DNA from: Bacteroides sp. Marseille-P3684
Lineage (GTDB): Bacteria; Bacteroidota; Bacteroidia; Bacteroidales; Bacteroidaceae
Assembly (NCBI RefSeq): GCF_900291465.1
Contig: NZ_LT985808.1
Location: forward strand, 2,537,184-2,601,183
Direction of reading: 5' to 3'
DNA length: 64,000 bases
Every line of letters begins with the position of its first letter. Within the stretch, counting starts at the first letter, position 1. Positions 8,706-17,289 of this stretch are shown here, piece by piece. Position numbers and translations under genes: made by a program. The notes beneath the pieces were generated by a model. It was not told the DNA's origin. It ran no database searches and saw only the letters and a program-made list of their open reading frames with translations.

Positions 8706-11188
8706 TCGTCTTTCTTTGCTGGAGTAATGGTAAAATCAATGGCATCAGCCACCTTCTCATCGGTCAGTGCCAAACGGAACACCTCTTTCACATCCGTTAC
8801 ATAATGGAATGTAAGTCCCTTCAGGTATATGGCGGGAATCTCTTCAATATCCTTCCGGTTGTCGGAACAGAGGATAATCTCCTTGATTCCCGCACGCTTG
8901 GCAGCCAGAATCTTCTCCTTGATTCCACCAACAGGCAAGACACGTCCCCGCAGGGTGATCTCACCGGTCATGGCAAGATTGCTCTTTACCTTACGTTGGG
9001 TCAACGCGGATGCCAGGGAGGTCGCCATCGTGATGCCGGCCGACGGACCGTCCTTCGGGATTGCTCCCTCAGGCACGTGGACATGAATATTCCAATTTTC
9101 AAAGACTTCAGGGTCTATGCCGAGCAGCGGTGCATGCGCCTTGATGTACTCCAAAGCCAACATGGCTGACTCTTTCATGACATCACCCAGGTTACCGGTC
9201 AGCGTAAGACGTCCGCCTTTACCACGGCTGACGCTGGTTTCCACGAACAGGATTTCTCCACCTACTGCAGTCCATGCCAAGCCAGTAACAACACCGGCAT
9301 AGTCATTCCCCTGATACTTGTCACGGGTATATTCCGGAGCTCCCAAAAGCTCTTTCAGGTTGGCGGGCTTCACCTCTGCCATCGGATAGGAACCATGAGT
9401 CGCATAGCTGCGCACCAGTTTACGGAAGACCTTGCTGATTTTCTTTTCCAGTTCACGCACTCCGGACTCGCGGGTATATGATTCAATGATTGCTTCAATG
9501 GTAGCCTTGGGCAACTTCACTGCATGTTGCTTGTCCATGCCCACGTTCTCCATCTCTTTGGGAATCAGGTGACGGCGTGCAATCTCTATCTTCTCTTCCG
9601 TGATATACCCACTCACTTCAATCAGCTCCATACGGTCAAGCAAGGGAGCCGGAATGGTGTTCAGGTTATTTGCCGTAGCGATGAACATCACTTTCGACAA
9701 ATCGTAATCTATATCCAGGAAGTTGTCATGGAAAGCATTGTTCTGTTCCGGGTCCAAGACCTCCAATAGAGCCGACGACGGGTCTCCATTGACGGTAGCC
9801 TGACTCACTTTGTCTATCTCGTCCAGGATAAACACGGGGTTGGATGAGCCTGCCTTCATCAGGTTCTTGATAATACGACCCGGCATCGCACCAATATACG
9901 TACGCCGGTGACCGCGAATCTCAGACTCATCATGGAGTCCTCCCAAGGACACACGCACATACTTACGTCCAAGGGCTGCGGCAATGGAACGTCCGAGCGA
10001 AGTCTTTCCGACTCCCGGAGGACCATACAGGCAAATGATGGGCGACTTCAAGTCACCGCGCAGTTTCAGGACAGCGAGATGCTCCAGGATACGCTCCTTC
10101 ACCTTCTCCAGTCCGTAGTGGTCCTTGTTCAGCACCTTCTCTGCGTGCGACAGGTTCAGATTGTCGGTCGTATATTCATTCCAGGGGAGACTGAGCAGAG
10201 TCTCCAGGTAATTGAGTTGCACATTGTAATCCGGAGACTGCGGATTGGTGCGTTCCAACTTGGACAATTCCCGTTCAAACGCACGGCGGACTTCCTCATT
10301 CCATTTCTTTTTGGAGGCTCGTTGCTGCAATTCGGCCAGGTCCTGGTCCTGCGGATTACCCCCCAGCTCATCCTGAATGTTCTTCATCTGCTGCTGGAGG
10401 AAGTATTCTCGCTGTTGCTGGTCCAGGTCTTCCTTGGTACGCATCTGAATGTTGGCCTTCAGCTCGGCAAGCTTCACCTCACGCTTCAGATAACCCAAGA
10501 GACGGTAAGCACGGTCCTGCAAAGAATCTTCCTTGAGCAGTTGTTCCTTCTCCTCCACACTCAGTGGCAGATTGGCACAGATGAAGTTGATAAGGAACAT
10601 CTGGCTGTTGATGTTCTTGATTGCAAAAGCTGCTTCAGCCTGTATGTTATCGGCATTCTTGATGAACTGCACGGTAAGGTCCTTGCAAGTATCCACCAGC
10701 ACCTTGAACTCCATGTCTCCTTTTTCAGGGAAGCTCTCTTGCAGCTGGCTGACTGTGCCGAGCAGGAAATTCTCTTTGGGAGCATCATGCACTTCCAGCA
10801 GTTGGAAACGCTGCATACCTTGCAGAATGACGGTGGTTGTCTGGTCTGGCATTTCGAACACACGCACAATCTTTGCTACAACGCCTATGGGATACAAGTC
10901 TTCCAGTCCCGGACGCTCCACCTCGGGACGCAGCTGACACACCGCACCGATGGTCTTTCCTTTCTTGTATGCATGGTCTATAAGACGGAGAGAGGACTTA
11001 CGTCCTATGGCAACGGGAAGCACTACTCCCGGGAACAACACCATATTGCGTAGCGGCAAAATAGGCAGGCACTTATCAATCTCTTCCTCAAACAATTGTT
11101 CTTCATTACCATCAAAATCGGCAATCAGAGAAAACGAACTTTCCTGTTCGTGAGTGTCGTCCAATTCGCTAAATCTTCTTTTAATCAT
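8702..11188 (-). CDS. lon: ATP-dependent protease Lon
   Basis: Lon degrades misfolded and regulatory proteins in the cytoplasm. I chose the ATG at 11188 (MIKRRFSELDDTHEQESSF), giving 828 residues; the frame is open to 11275 but that part overlaps the promoter. The N-terminal LON domain starts at LPILPLRNMVLFPGVVLPV, the AAA+ Walker A is GPPGVGKTSLG, and the serine protease domain has the catalytic dyad Ser716 (PKDGPSAGITM) and about Lys759 (GGIKEK). All key residues are present and length is normal. It is first in a run with tgt and lptG. A complete Bacteroides-type promoter lies at 11245-11276. Confidence 0.97.
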   Translation of the reverse strand: MIKRRFSELDDTHEQESSFSLIADFDGNEEQLFEEEIDKCLPILPLRNMVLFPGVVLPVAIGRKSSLRLIDHAYKKGKTIGAVCQLRPEVERPGLEDLYPIGVVAKIVRVFEMPDQTTTVILQGMQRFQLLEVHDAPKENFLLGTVSQLQESFPEKGDMEFKVLVDTCKDLTVQFIKNADNIQAEAAFAIKNINSQMFLINFICANLPLSVEEKEQLLKEDSLQDRAYRLLGYLKREVKLAELKANIQMRTKEDLDQQQREYFLQQQMKNIQDELGGNPQDQDLAELQQRASKKKWNEEVRRAFERELSKLERTNPQSPDYNVQLNYLETLLSLPWNEYTTDNLNLSHAEKVLNKDHYGLEKVKERILEHLAVLKLRGDLKSPIICLYGPPGVGKTSLGRSIAAALGRKYVRVSLGGLHDESEIRGHRRTYIGAMPGRIIKNLMKAGSSNPVFILDEIDKVSQATVNGDPSSALLEVLDPEQNNAFHDNFLDIDYDLSKVMFIATANNLNTIPAPLLDRMELIEVSGYITEEKIEIARRHLIPKEMENVGMDKQHAVKLPKATIEAIIESYTRESGVRELEKKISKVFRKLVRSYATHGSYPMAEVKPANLKELLGAPEYTRDKYQGNDYAGVVTGLAWTAVGGEILFVETSVSRGKGGRLTLTGNLGDVMKESAMLALEYIKAHAPLLGIDPEVFENWNIHVHVPEGAIPKDGPSAGITMATSLASALTQRKVKSNLAMTGEITLRGRVLPVGGIKEKILAAKRAGIKEIILCSDNRKDIEEIPAIYLKGLTFHYVTDVKEVFRLALTDEKVADAIDFTITPAKKDE

Positions 11189-11244
11189 TGTTCGTCTTGT
11201 CAAGTGTTTTAATATGCGCCTTTCACATAAGCGCAAAGTGGTTG

Positions 11245-11276
11245 CAAATTTACGTATACTTTCAAAGAAGGGCAAC
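11245..11276 (-). promoter_or_regulatory. Bacteroides-type promoter of lon-tgt-lptG
   Basis: On the minus strand GTTG (11273-11276), 20 bp, then TAAATTTG (11245-11252). The lon ATG is about 55 bp downstream. Confidence 0.6.
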
Positions 11277-11325
11277 TCTTTGATGAAGAATTAAGAATGA
11301 TGAACAAATATATTGAAATGTATTT

Positions 11326-11333
11326 TATCTTTG
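11326..11333 (+). promoter_or_regulatory. -7 element upstream of trmN6
   Basis: TATCTTTG fits TAnnTTTG and ends only 8 bp before the chosen ATG at 11342, so the leader would be very short. No -33 TTTG is seen at the right spacing. Confidence 0.4.
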
Positions 11334-11341
11334 CAGACATT

Positions 11342-12058
11342 ATGTCCAACTCCTATTTCCAATTCAAACAATTCACAGTGTTTCATGACCGGTGTGCCAT
11401 GAAAGTCGGGACCGATGGTGTGTTACTGGGTGCCTGGACACGGACGGGACAGGGCTGCTCCATACTCGACATCGGTACGGGGACGGGGCTGATTGCTCTC
11501 ATCCTGGCACAACGGGTTCCCGACGCCCGTATCACAGCGGTTGAGCTGGACCGGGAAGCTGCCTTGCAGGCGGCGGAGAATGTCCGGAACAGTCCTTGGG
11601 CTGCACGCATCGAGGTCGTGGAAGCCGACATACGGCAGTATGCCACCCGGGTATCCCACCCGTTCGACATCATCGTATCCAACCCTCCCTTCTTCAACAG
11701 TTCGCTGCACAGCCCCTCGGAAGCACGCACCCAGGCACGACACACGGACAGCCTCTCCTACGCAGAACTGCTGCAAGGTGTGTGCCTGCTACTGGCTGAC
11801 GGAGGGGAATTTTCTGTCATCATCCCGTCCGATTCCGCTACGGACTTTATTGTGAATGCAGCGGGGAAAGGGCTCTATCTGCATCGCCGCACCAACGTAC
11901 GCACCTTGAGTCGGGCGCAACCCAAGCGGGTGCTGCTGGCTTTCGGCAAGTCTGTTCCGGCGGAAGTCATAACGGACGAACTGGTCATCGCTACCCAACC
12001 GGGGATTTACACAGAAGCCTACCGGGACCTCACCCAAGATTTATACCTGGACAAATAA
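11342..12058 (+). CDS. trmN6: tRNA1(Val) adenine-37 N6-methyltransferase (YfiC/TrmN6 type)
   Basis: This 238-residue SAM-dependent methyltransferase has the SAM-binding motif ILDIGTGTGLIALILAQR and the N6-adenine catalytic motif NPPF in IIVSNPPFFNSS. The N-terminal FQFKQFTVFHDRCAMKVGTD and the GTDGVLLGAW segment are characteristic of the TrmN6/YfiC group, which methylates A37 of tRNA-Val. The ATG at 11342 (MSNSYFQFKQF) matches the family start; the frame is open to 11297. It is divergent from lon, with the two promoters packed into about 150 bp. A long hairpin immediately follows the stop. Methylation of another RNA cannot be excluded. Confidence 0.85.
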   Translation: MSNSYFQFKQFTVFHDRCAMKVGTDGVLLGAWTRTGQGCSILDIGTGTGLIALILAQRVPDARITAVELDREAALQAAENVRNSPWAARIEVVEADIRQYATRVSHPFDIIVSNPPFFNSSLHSPSEARTQARHTDSLSYAELLQGVCLLLADGGEFSVIIPSDSATDFIVNAAGKGLYLHRRTNVRTLSRAQPKRVLLAFGKSVPAEVITDELVIATQPGIYTEAYRDLTQDLYLDK

Positions 12059-12129
12059 AAAGACACGGAAGTACAGCCATCCTCCATCCGAACAGGAACA
12101 AGGGGGAACTACTGTACTTCCGTGTCTTT
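12059..12129. terminator. Long-stem hairpin after trmN6
   Basis: The two arms at 12059-12076 and 12112-12129 form a perfect 18-bp stem (left arm AAAGACACGGAAGTACAG) with a 35-nt loop. The right arm ends in TCTTTATTG, so it can terminate plus-strand transcription; the symmetric arm could act in the other direction. Confidence 0.65.
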
Positions 12130-12211
12130 ATTGCGAGGACTGCCGTCCAAAGGCAGGCTTATACCTTCTCCATATAGGGGAACAGCTCGATACAAGCCCG
12201 GCTTATACAGA

Positions 12212-12274
12212 CCTAAGTATTATACTTAGGCTGCCAAAGTATAATACTTAGGGGGTCTAAGTATAATACTTTGG
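12212..12274. repeat. Triple-palindrome intergenic element, copy 1
   Basis: Three short palindromes stand in a row: CCTAAGTATTATACTTAGG (12212-12230), CCAAAGTATAATACTTAGG (12234-12252) and CTAAGTATAATACTTTGG (12257-12274). The spacers are 3 nt and 4 nt (GGGT). A near-identical cluster with the same spacers lies at 42113-42174. The element sits between the trmN6 hairpin and the terminator of the minus-strand dehydrogenase operon. No protein-binding role is known to me; operator, mRNA 3'-end structure or mobile REP-like element are all possible. Confidence 0.75.
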
Positions 12275-12302
12275 TCCATTAAAGCGGCACTTATACAAAA
12301 TA

Positions 12303-12325
12303 AAGCCCGGCACTTGACCGGGCTT
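12303..12325 (-). terminator. Terminator of the fucose-type operon
   Basis: On the minus strand AAGCCCGG, a 7-nt loop and CCGGGCTT are followed by TATTTTG. It is 58 bp past the stop of the zinc dehydrogenase. Confidence 0.8.
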
Positions 12326-12383
12326 ATCCTATGCTTGTCCGCGAGGGACAGCAAGGCCTTTGTATCAATCCTGTTCCGTCCGT

Positions 12384-13400
12384 TTAAAACTTCACGAGCA
12401 CACGGAACACCTTTGCCGGGGCTGCCGCCCAATCCTGCATGGCCTTCAATGCTCCTTCCGGTTCTGCCACACAGCTGACAAGCTTGTCTACCGGGCATAC
12501 GCCTTGGCGCATGTAACGGATCACGGCACGGAAATCTTCAGGCAAAGCGTTGCGCGAGCCGCGGATATCCAGTTCCTTCTGTACAAAGTACTTTGTCTGG
12601 AACGACACTTCCGACTTGGCATAACCGATGCATACAACCCGTCCGGTAAATGCCACCTCGTTCACTGCCGTCACGTATGTCACGGGGCTGCCGACTGCCT
12701 CGATGACTACATCGGGACCGGCTCCGTCGGTGATGGCTTGCAGACGGGCGTGTACATCCTCCGTCTTGGAATTGATGGTATAGGCTGCGCCCAGCTCCTT
12801 TGCCAACGCAAGCTTCTCATCATCCAGGTCTACCGCAATCACGGTAGCGCCGCGCAGCGAAGCACGGACAATGGCTCCCACACCAATCATGCCACAACCG
12901 ATCACCATGACCGTGTCGATGTCGGTCACCTGACCACGTGACACGGCATGGAAACCAACGCTCATCGGCTCAATCAATGCGCAGTCGCGCGGTGAGATGC
13001 CTTCCGCTGGAATAATCTTTGTCCAGGGGACAGCCAGGTACTCGCGCATGGCTCCGTCACGTTGCACGCCCAACGTCTCGTTGTGCTGACAGGCATTGGC
13101 ACGATGATTGCGGCACGAAGGACATTTCTCACAATTGGTATAAGGATTGATGGTAACCACCATGCCCGGCTTCAAGGTGTCGGGTACATCAGCACCGACT
13201 TCGGCAATCACGGCTCCAATCTCATGACCGGGGATGACCGGCATCTTCACCATCGGATTACGTCCGAGGAAGGTGTTGAGGTCCGAACCACAGAAACCTA
13301 CATAACTGAGTTTTACCAATACTTCACCGGACTTGAGCACCGGCTTTTCAATGTCAACCACCTGCATTTCTTCAGTGGCTGTAATCTTTACTGCTTTCAT
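12384..13400 (-). CDS. Zinc-dependent medium-chain alcohol (polyol) dehydrogenase
   Basis: This 338-residue medium-chain dehydrogenase has catalytic zinc ligands in GFCGSDL and PGHEIG, a structural zinc site NCEKCPSCRNHRANACQ, and a Rossmann motif VMVIGCGMIGVGAI with an acidic residue (VDLDDEK) suggesting NAD preference. The family includes sorbitol, threonine and sugar-acid dehydrogenases. It is last in an operon with a FucP-like permease, a lactonase-like amidohydrolase and an aldo/keto reductase. From that context it may oxidise a sugar, or a keto-deoxy sugar acid such as 2-keto-3-deoxy-L-fuconate. That assignment is inference; the substrate is not readable from the sequence. Confidence 0.9.
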   Translation of the reverse strand: MKAVKITATEEMQVVDIEKPVLKSGEVLVKLSYVGFCGSDLNTFLGRNPMVKMPVIPGHEIGAVIAEVGADVPDTLKPGMVVTINPYTNCEKCPSCRNHRANACQHNETLGVQRDGAMREYLAVPWTKIIPAEGISPRDCALIEPMSVGFHAVSRGQVTDIDTVMVIGCGMIGVGAIVRASLRGATVIAVDLDDEKLALAKELGAAYTINSKTEDVHARLQAITDGAGPDVVIEAVGSPVTYVTAVNEVAFTGRVVCIGYAKSEVSFQTKYFVQKELDIRGSRNALPEDFRAVIRYMRQGVCPVDKLVSCVAEPEGALKAMQDWAAAPAKVFRVLVKF

Positions 13401-13421
13401 TTTGTTCGTATGAATATGTGT

Positions 13422-14684
13422 TCAGTCAATTACTTTATAACCCTTCCATCCGTAATAGGCACAGAAGGCAAAACAAACGAGAGGCACGAGATACGCCGTA
13501 TAGTAAACGGCAGGATTGACGTGCATGAAATAGGCCGTCAGCTGAGGCAGACAGGCATTTCCCACAATGGCCATCACAAGGAAAGCCGACCCGCTCTTCG
13601 TGTCTGCTCCCAGGTCTTTCAACGCCAGCGAGAACTGCGTCGGATACATGATGGACATGAAGAAGGAGATTGCCAGCATGGCATAAAGCCCAACAGTTCC
13701 TCCGTTGCAGACTACCACCAGGCACAAAACCACATTGGCAAGTGCATACACCAGCAGCATGTCCTGCGGACGGAAACGCACCATCAGCAGCGTGCCGACC
13801 CATCGGCCGACCAGGAACGCCAGCATGTAGAATCCGAAGAAGGTCGTAGCCACGTCTTCCGACAACCCTGCGTACGTGCAGCAATAGACCAGGAACAGGC
13901 TGTTGATAGCCGTCTGTCCGCCATTGTAGAAGAATTGGGCTATGACTCCCCAACGCAGGTGCGAACGGCGGAGCACCTTGAAGTTTATCAGCTTCTCTTT
14001 CCTGTCGGTCACCTCGCCCTCCACATGGTCTCCCTCCTTGATTTTAGGCAGACGGGAGAAGACAAAGACCACGGCAATCACGATGAGCAGGGCTGCCAGG
14101 ATGAGGTAAGGCAGTTTCATAGAGTCGGTCTCCATCTGAATATATCCTTCCCATCCGCCGGGATAGTCCAGCGGAAGTGTCTCCCGGGTATAGGTGTCAC
14201 CGCTCAGCACGAGTTTACTCAGGAACATGGCTGCAATGAAGGCACCCAGTCCGTTGAACGACTGTGCCAGGTTCAGCCGACGCGGCGCTGTCGCCGGGTC
14301 ACCGAGAGCGGTCACATAGGGGTTGGCAGCCGTCTCAAGGAAGCACATACCCGTGGCGATAATGAAGAAGATGCCCAGATAGGCCCAATATTCCTTGATC
14401 ATGGCAGCCGGTATGAACAGCAAACCACCGCAGGCAGCCAGCACCAGTCCGAAGATGATGCCCGACTTATAGCTGTAGCGCTTCATGTACATCGCTATGG
14501 GAATGGGGAAAATGAAGTAAGCCAACCAGTAGAACGTCTCCGTGAACGAAGCTTCGAACGTGTTCAGCTCACAGGTCTTCATCAGCTGCCGTATCATGGT
14601 AGGCAGCAGGTTGCTGCTGATGGCCCACAGGAAGAAGAGGCAGAAGATGAGTGACAAAGGGATTAGATATGTATTCTTTTTCAT
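13422..14684 (-). CDS. FucP-like major facilitator sugar permease
   Basis: This 420-residue protein has twelve predicted membrane helices and clear similarity to the E. coli L-fucose/H+ symporter: LFFLWA at the start of helix 1, YSYKSGIIFGLVLAACGGLLF, CFLETAANPYVTALG (holding the glutamate equivalent to E. coli Glu135) and RRLNLAQSFNGLGA. In E. coli FucP, Asp46 in NLNDILL is important for transport; here the aligned stretch reads SNLLPTM, so the aspartate is replaced, apparently by proline. The substrate or coupling may therefore differ. It lies 23 bp after the amidohydrolase and 21 bp before the dehydrogenase, so it is co-transcribed with both. Confidence 0.88.
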   Translation of the reverse strand: MKKNTYLIPLSLIFCLFFLWAISSNLLPTMIRQLMKTCELNTFEASFTETFYWLAYFIFPIPIAMYMKRYSYKSGIIFGLVLAACGGLLFIPAAMIKEYWAYLGIFFIIATGMCFLETAANPYVTALGDPATAPRRLNLAQSFNGLGAFIAAMFLSKLVLSGDTYTRETLPLDYPGGWEGYIQMETDSMKLPYLILAALLIVIAVVFVFSRLPKIKEGDHVEGEVTDRKEKLINFKVLRRSHLRWGVIAQFFYNGGQTAINSLFLVYCCTYAGLSEDVATTFFGFYMLAFLVGRWVGTLLMVRFRPQDMLLVYALANVVLCLVVVCNGGTVGLYAMLAISFFMSIMYPTQFSLALKDLGADTKSGSAFLVMAIVGNACLPQLTAYFMHVNPAVYYTAYLVPLVCFAFCAYYGWKGYKVID

Positions 14685-14707
14685 GTGCGTTGTGTTTGCG
14701 TAAACGT

Positions 14708-15631
14708 TTACTCAGACATATTCTTGATGTAAGGCAAATTGACCAGCCGCTTGAAGCCGTAGAAGCGTTCTGCATTGCGGCCCAGGAACAAGGCTTTGTC
14801 TTCTTCCGTCAGCTCGTCCGATTTCAGGACAAAGTCATACGACATCCGATAGGTAATAGCCGTGATGGTACGCGGATAGTCCGAGCCCCACATCAGTTTG
14901 TCCATCCCCACCAGGTCCGCAGCCTCGCGAATGGCACGGACAGCCCCCCGGAAAGGATAGAATTCACTGTTAAACAACCAGGTGATGCCTCCGGATTCAA
15001 TCATGACTCCGGGATGACGCGCCAGCTTGATTTGTTCGGTCCACCCATCGGTGGTCACCATTCCGAAATGTCCGATTGCGATACGCAGGCGGGGACATTC
15101 GGTAATCACTTCCTTCATCTCTCCGACCTGTGTCTCCCCGTCCGCCATATCAATGGACAACAGGACATCGTTGTCCTCCATCAGGTGGAACATCGCCATC
15201 ATTTCCGGTGAGTTCAACATGACTCTCCCTTCCGGAAGAAGCAGGCGATGGGCAGGTATTTTAATGGCTTTAAAACCCTGTTCAATCAGCCGACGGGCTT
15301 CCTCCAGGAAACCGGGACGGCGGAACTCGCACATGCCGCACACAAAGAAGCGGTCCGGATAGCGCGTCACAACGTCCCAAAGGTAATCGTTCTGTATGCC
15401 GTCAATGAACTCCTGTGTCACCACAGCTGCCGACACTTGGGCATAATCCATGTTGGAGAGGAAGACTTCCGCACTGTTCCGTCCATCAATCATGAACGGT
15501 GGCAACATCTGACGTATCTCCCCCATGAACTCCGAACGTCCATTCTCCAACGTACGAATGGGAAGCCCATTCACCACGGTGTCCTGCTTGAGCCACAAGT
15601 GGGAATGAGCATCTATAATCTTAAAATCCAT
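14708..15631 (-). CDS. Amidohydrolase-2 family protein, sugar-lactonase-like
   Basis: This 307-residue TIM-barrel metal hydrolase has the N-terminal H-x-H (IDAHSHLW), a mid-barrel histidine (RIAIGHFG) and the C-terminal GSDYPR motif, all typical of the amidohydrolase-2 group. That group contains L-fuconolactonase, L-rhamnonolactonase and pyrone-dicarboxylate lactonase. Beside a FucP-like permease and a sugar-type aldo/keto reductase, opening of a sugar lactone to the acid (for example L-fucono-1,5-lactone to L-fuconate) is the most economical role. It is cytoplasmic, with no signal peptide, and sits 27 bp after the reductase. Decarboxylase activity, also known in this superfamily, is the main alternative. 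Confidence 0.85.
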   Translation of the reverse strand: MDFKIIDAHSHLWLKQDTVVNGLPIRTLENGRSEFMGEIRQMLPPFMIDGRNSAEVFLSNMDYAQVSAAVVTQEFIDGIQNDYLWDVVTRYPDRFFVCGMCEFRRPGFLEEARRLIEQGFKAIKIPAHRLLLPEGRVMLNSPEMMAMFHLMEDNDVLLSIDMADGETQVGEMKEVITECPRLRIAIGHFGMVTTDGWTEQIKLARHPGVMIESGGITWLFNSEFYPFRGAVRAIREAADLVGMDKLMWGSDYPRTITAITYRMSYDFVLKSDELTEEDKALFLGRNAERFYGFKRLVNLPYIKNMSE

Positions 15632-15658
15632 CGATTTCCAGTTTTAGATTCGCAAAAG

Positions 15659-16591
15659 TTATGAGTTAGCCCAGCCTACCCGCTTCTGGTCTCCAATGAT
15701 GTCCTGCACCTCTTTCACCAGTTCCCAGTCAATAGGCTCTTCCACATAAGCGATGTTTTTCAAGACATTGTCGGGATTGGCAGAGCTGAACAGTGTCGTC
15801 GCGATTCGGGGATTGCTTACCGCATACTGCACAGCCAGTTTCTCGATGGGATAGCCTTTTGCCTCACAATGTTCAGTCGCACGCCGGCAAGCCTCCACCA
15901 GTGCCTTGGGTGCCGGATGCCAAGCCGGTACGCCACGTTTGGACAACAAACCCATGGAGAAAGGCGATGCATTGATGATGCCGATGCCTTTGCCTTCAAA
16001 GTAATCGAAGTAATCGGTCAAGAGGTCATCGTTCAGGCAATAATGGCAGAAGCACAGGACACTCTCCACCGTACCTTCCGGCACCCGGTCGATGACAAAC
16101 TGGAGGTTCTCCGGTTGCAGGTCGGTGATACCCACATGCTTCACCACTCCCTCATCGCGCAACTCACAAAGAGCCGGCAAGGTCTCATTGATTACTTGGA
16201 ACATGTTGGAGAACTCCACATCATGCACATTAATCAAGTCTATATAGTCGATGTGCAGACGCTCCAAGCTCTCATATACACTCTCCTTGGCACGTTGTGC
16301 TGAATAGTTCCACAGGTTGACCCCATCCTTTCCATAACGTCCGACCTTTGTCGAGAGATAATATTTCTTCCGGTCAATATGCTGCAAGGCCTTTCCCAGG
16401 ACCGTCTCAGCTTTATAATGACCATAATAGGGAGAAACATCGATGAAGTTCATTCCTTTATCTACCGCCGTATATACAGCTTCCAAGGCTCTGCCTTCGT
16501 TGATTTCATGGAACACGCCACCCAGAGAAGATGCGCCAAAACTCAGACTCGACACCTTCATGCCGGTCTTACCGATTTCATTGTATTTCAT
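15659..16591 (-). CDS. Aldo/keto reductase, sugar 1-dehydrogenase-like
   Basis: This 310-residue aldo/keto reductase starts at 16591 (MKYNEIGKTGMKVSSLSFGA). The catalytic tetrad is readable: Asp in FIDVSPYYG, Tyr in the same segment, Lys in YLSTKVG and His in INVHDVEF. The order and the SxxYG-type segment resemble the group containing D-threo-aldose (L-fucose) 1-dehydrogenase and pyridoxal dehydrogenase. As first gene of the operon it would oxidise the sugar to the lactone that the next gene hydrolyses. Upstream sequence to 16654 is in frame but overlaps a -7 promoter element, so it was excluded. L-galactose or another 6-deoxysugar is possible. Confidence 0.88.
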   Translation of the reverse strand: MKYNEIGKTGMKVSSLSFGASSLGGVFHEINEGRALEAVYTAVDKGMNFIDVSPYYGHYKAETVLGKALQHIDRKKYYLSTKVGRYGKDGVNLWNYSAQRAKESVYESLERLHIDYIDLINVHDVEFSNMFQVINETLPALCELRDEGVVKHVGITDLQPENLQFVIDRVPEGTVESVLCFCHYCLNDDLLTDYFDYFEGKGIGIINASPFSMGLLSKRGVPAWHPAPKALVEACRRATEHCEAKGYPIEKLAVQYAVSNPRIATTLFSSANPDNVLKNIAYVEEPIDWELVKEVQDIIGDQKRVGWANS

Positions 16592-16623
16592 AGTCCTTGA
16601 TATATTAGGGTTATATTTACACA

Positions 16624-16631
16624 CAAAAGTA
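16624..16631 (-). promoter_or_regulatory. -7 element upstream of the fucose-type operon
   Basis: TACTTTTG on the minus strand lies 32 bp before the aldo/keto reductase ATG. No TTTG is present 19-21 bp upstream, which would be consistent with an activator-dependent promoter. Confidence 0.4.
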
Positions 16632-16670
16632 CGCGATTTGAAGGTATGCTCCATAGTTCCCCACTATTTA

Positions 16671-16702
16671 TTTGTCTTTTTTTTCAAAAAGGCGTAGCTT
16701 TG
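16671..16702 (+). promoter_or_regulatory. Bacteroides-type promoter of the 16789 gene
   Basis: TTTG (16671-16674), exactly 20 bp, then TAGCTTTG (16695-16702); a full match to the Bacteroides consensus. Confidence 0.7.
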
Positions 16703-16788
16703 GCATCGGATAATGCATCCTAACCTGTCTGTCCGAGACGTGAAAGGATACCTTACCCTTAACAATTCATCAAAAGAACATTACAACT

Positions 16789-17265
16789 ATGAAAAAATGG
16801 ATTTTATCGGCAGCCTTGTTGCTTTCTGCCAGTTACATGCAGGGGCAGGAAGTATTCAACACCTTGTTGGAGAAGGCCTCACATGTGGTTAACACAAACG
16901 ATGTGAATGACTACAATACGAAAATAAACTACTTCTATTTCACTGCGCTCAACTACATGAAGTCACAGGCCAAGCCTGAAAATGCTGCACAATATAAGAT
17001 TCTCGACGACCAGGCTTTAGCCATGCAGGCCTATGTCACGGACTTCATTGCCTGGATGAGCCAGACCAAGGATACCGAGTTGCGTCGCAAGGGAATCGAA
17101 CTGTTCATCACAACCAGTGCGGAACATCCGTTCTTCAACGATAAAGATGTCGAGACCATTGGCTCGTTTATCAATGACCCCAACTACATTACCCCATTCA
17201 GTCTTGACACGGACTGGGTAACCGCCTTGAAGGAAGTAAAAAAGGGACTCAGCAAACTGAAGTAA
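16789..17265 (+). CDS. Exported protein of unknown function, 158 aa
   Basis: The protein has a clear signal peptide (MKKWILSAALLLSASYMQGQ) and a mature part of about 138 residues that looks all-helical, with evenly spaced aromatic residues (YNTKINYFYFTALNYM). I recognise no catalytic motif or named domain. It has its own strong promoter and a hairpin after the stop, so it is monocistronic. It is divergent from the fucose-type operon and convergent with rmuC. A periplasmic structural or binding role would be a guess. Confidence 0.8.
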   Translation: MKKWILSAALLLSASYMQGQEVFNTLLEKASHVVNTNDVNDYNTKINYFYFTALNYMKSQAKPENAAQYKILDDQALAMQAYVTDFIAWMSQTKDTELRRKGIELFITTSAEHPFFNDKDVETIGSFINDPNYITPFSLDTDWVTALKEVKKGLSKLK

Positions 17266-17289
17266 CACTCAGCACCAGCCATCCAATAA

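Noticed and set aside
13062..14654. 530-codon plus-strand frame opposite the permease and dehydrogenase
   Set aside because: Histidine- and arginine-rich antisense translation; spans two real genes and their intergenic gap.
16591..16654. Longer N terminus for the aldo/keto reductase
   Set aside because: The extra residues do not resemble the family and overlap a -7 promoter element.
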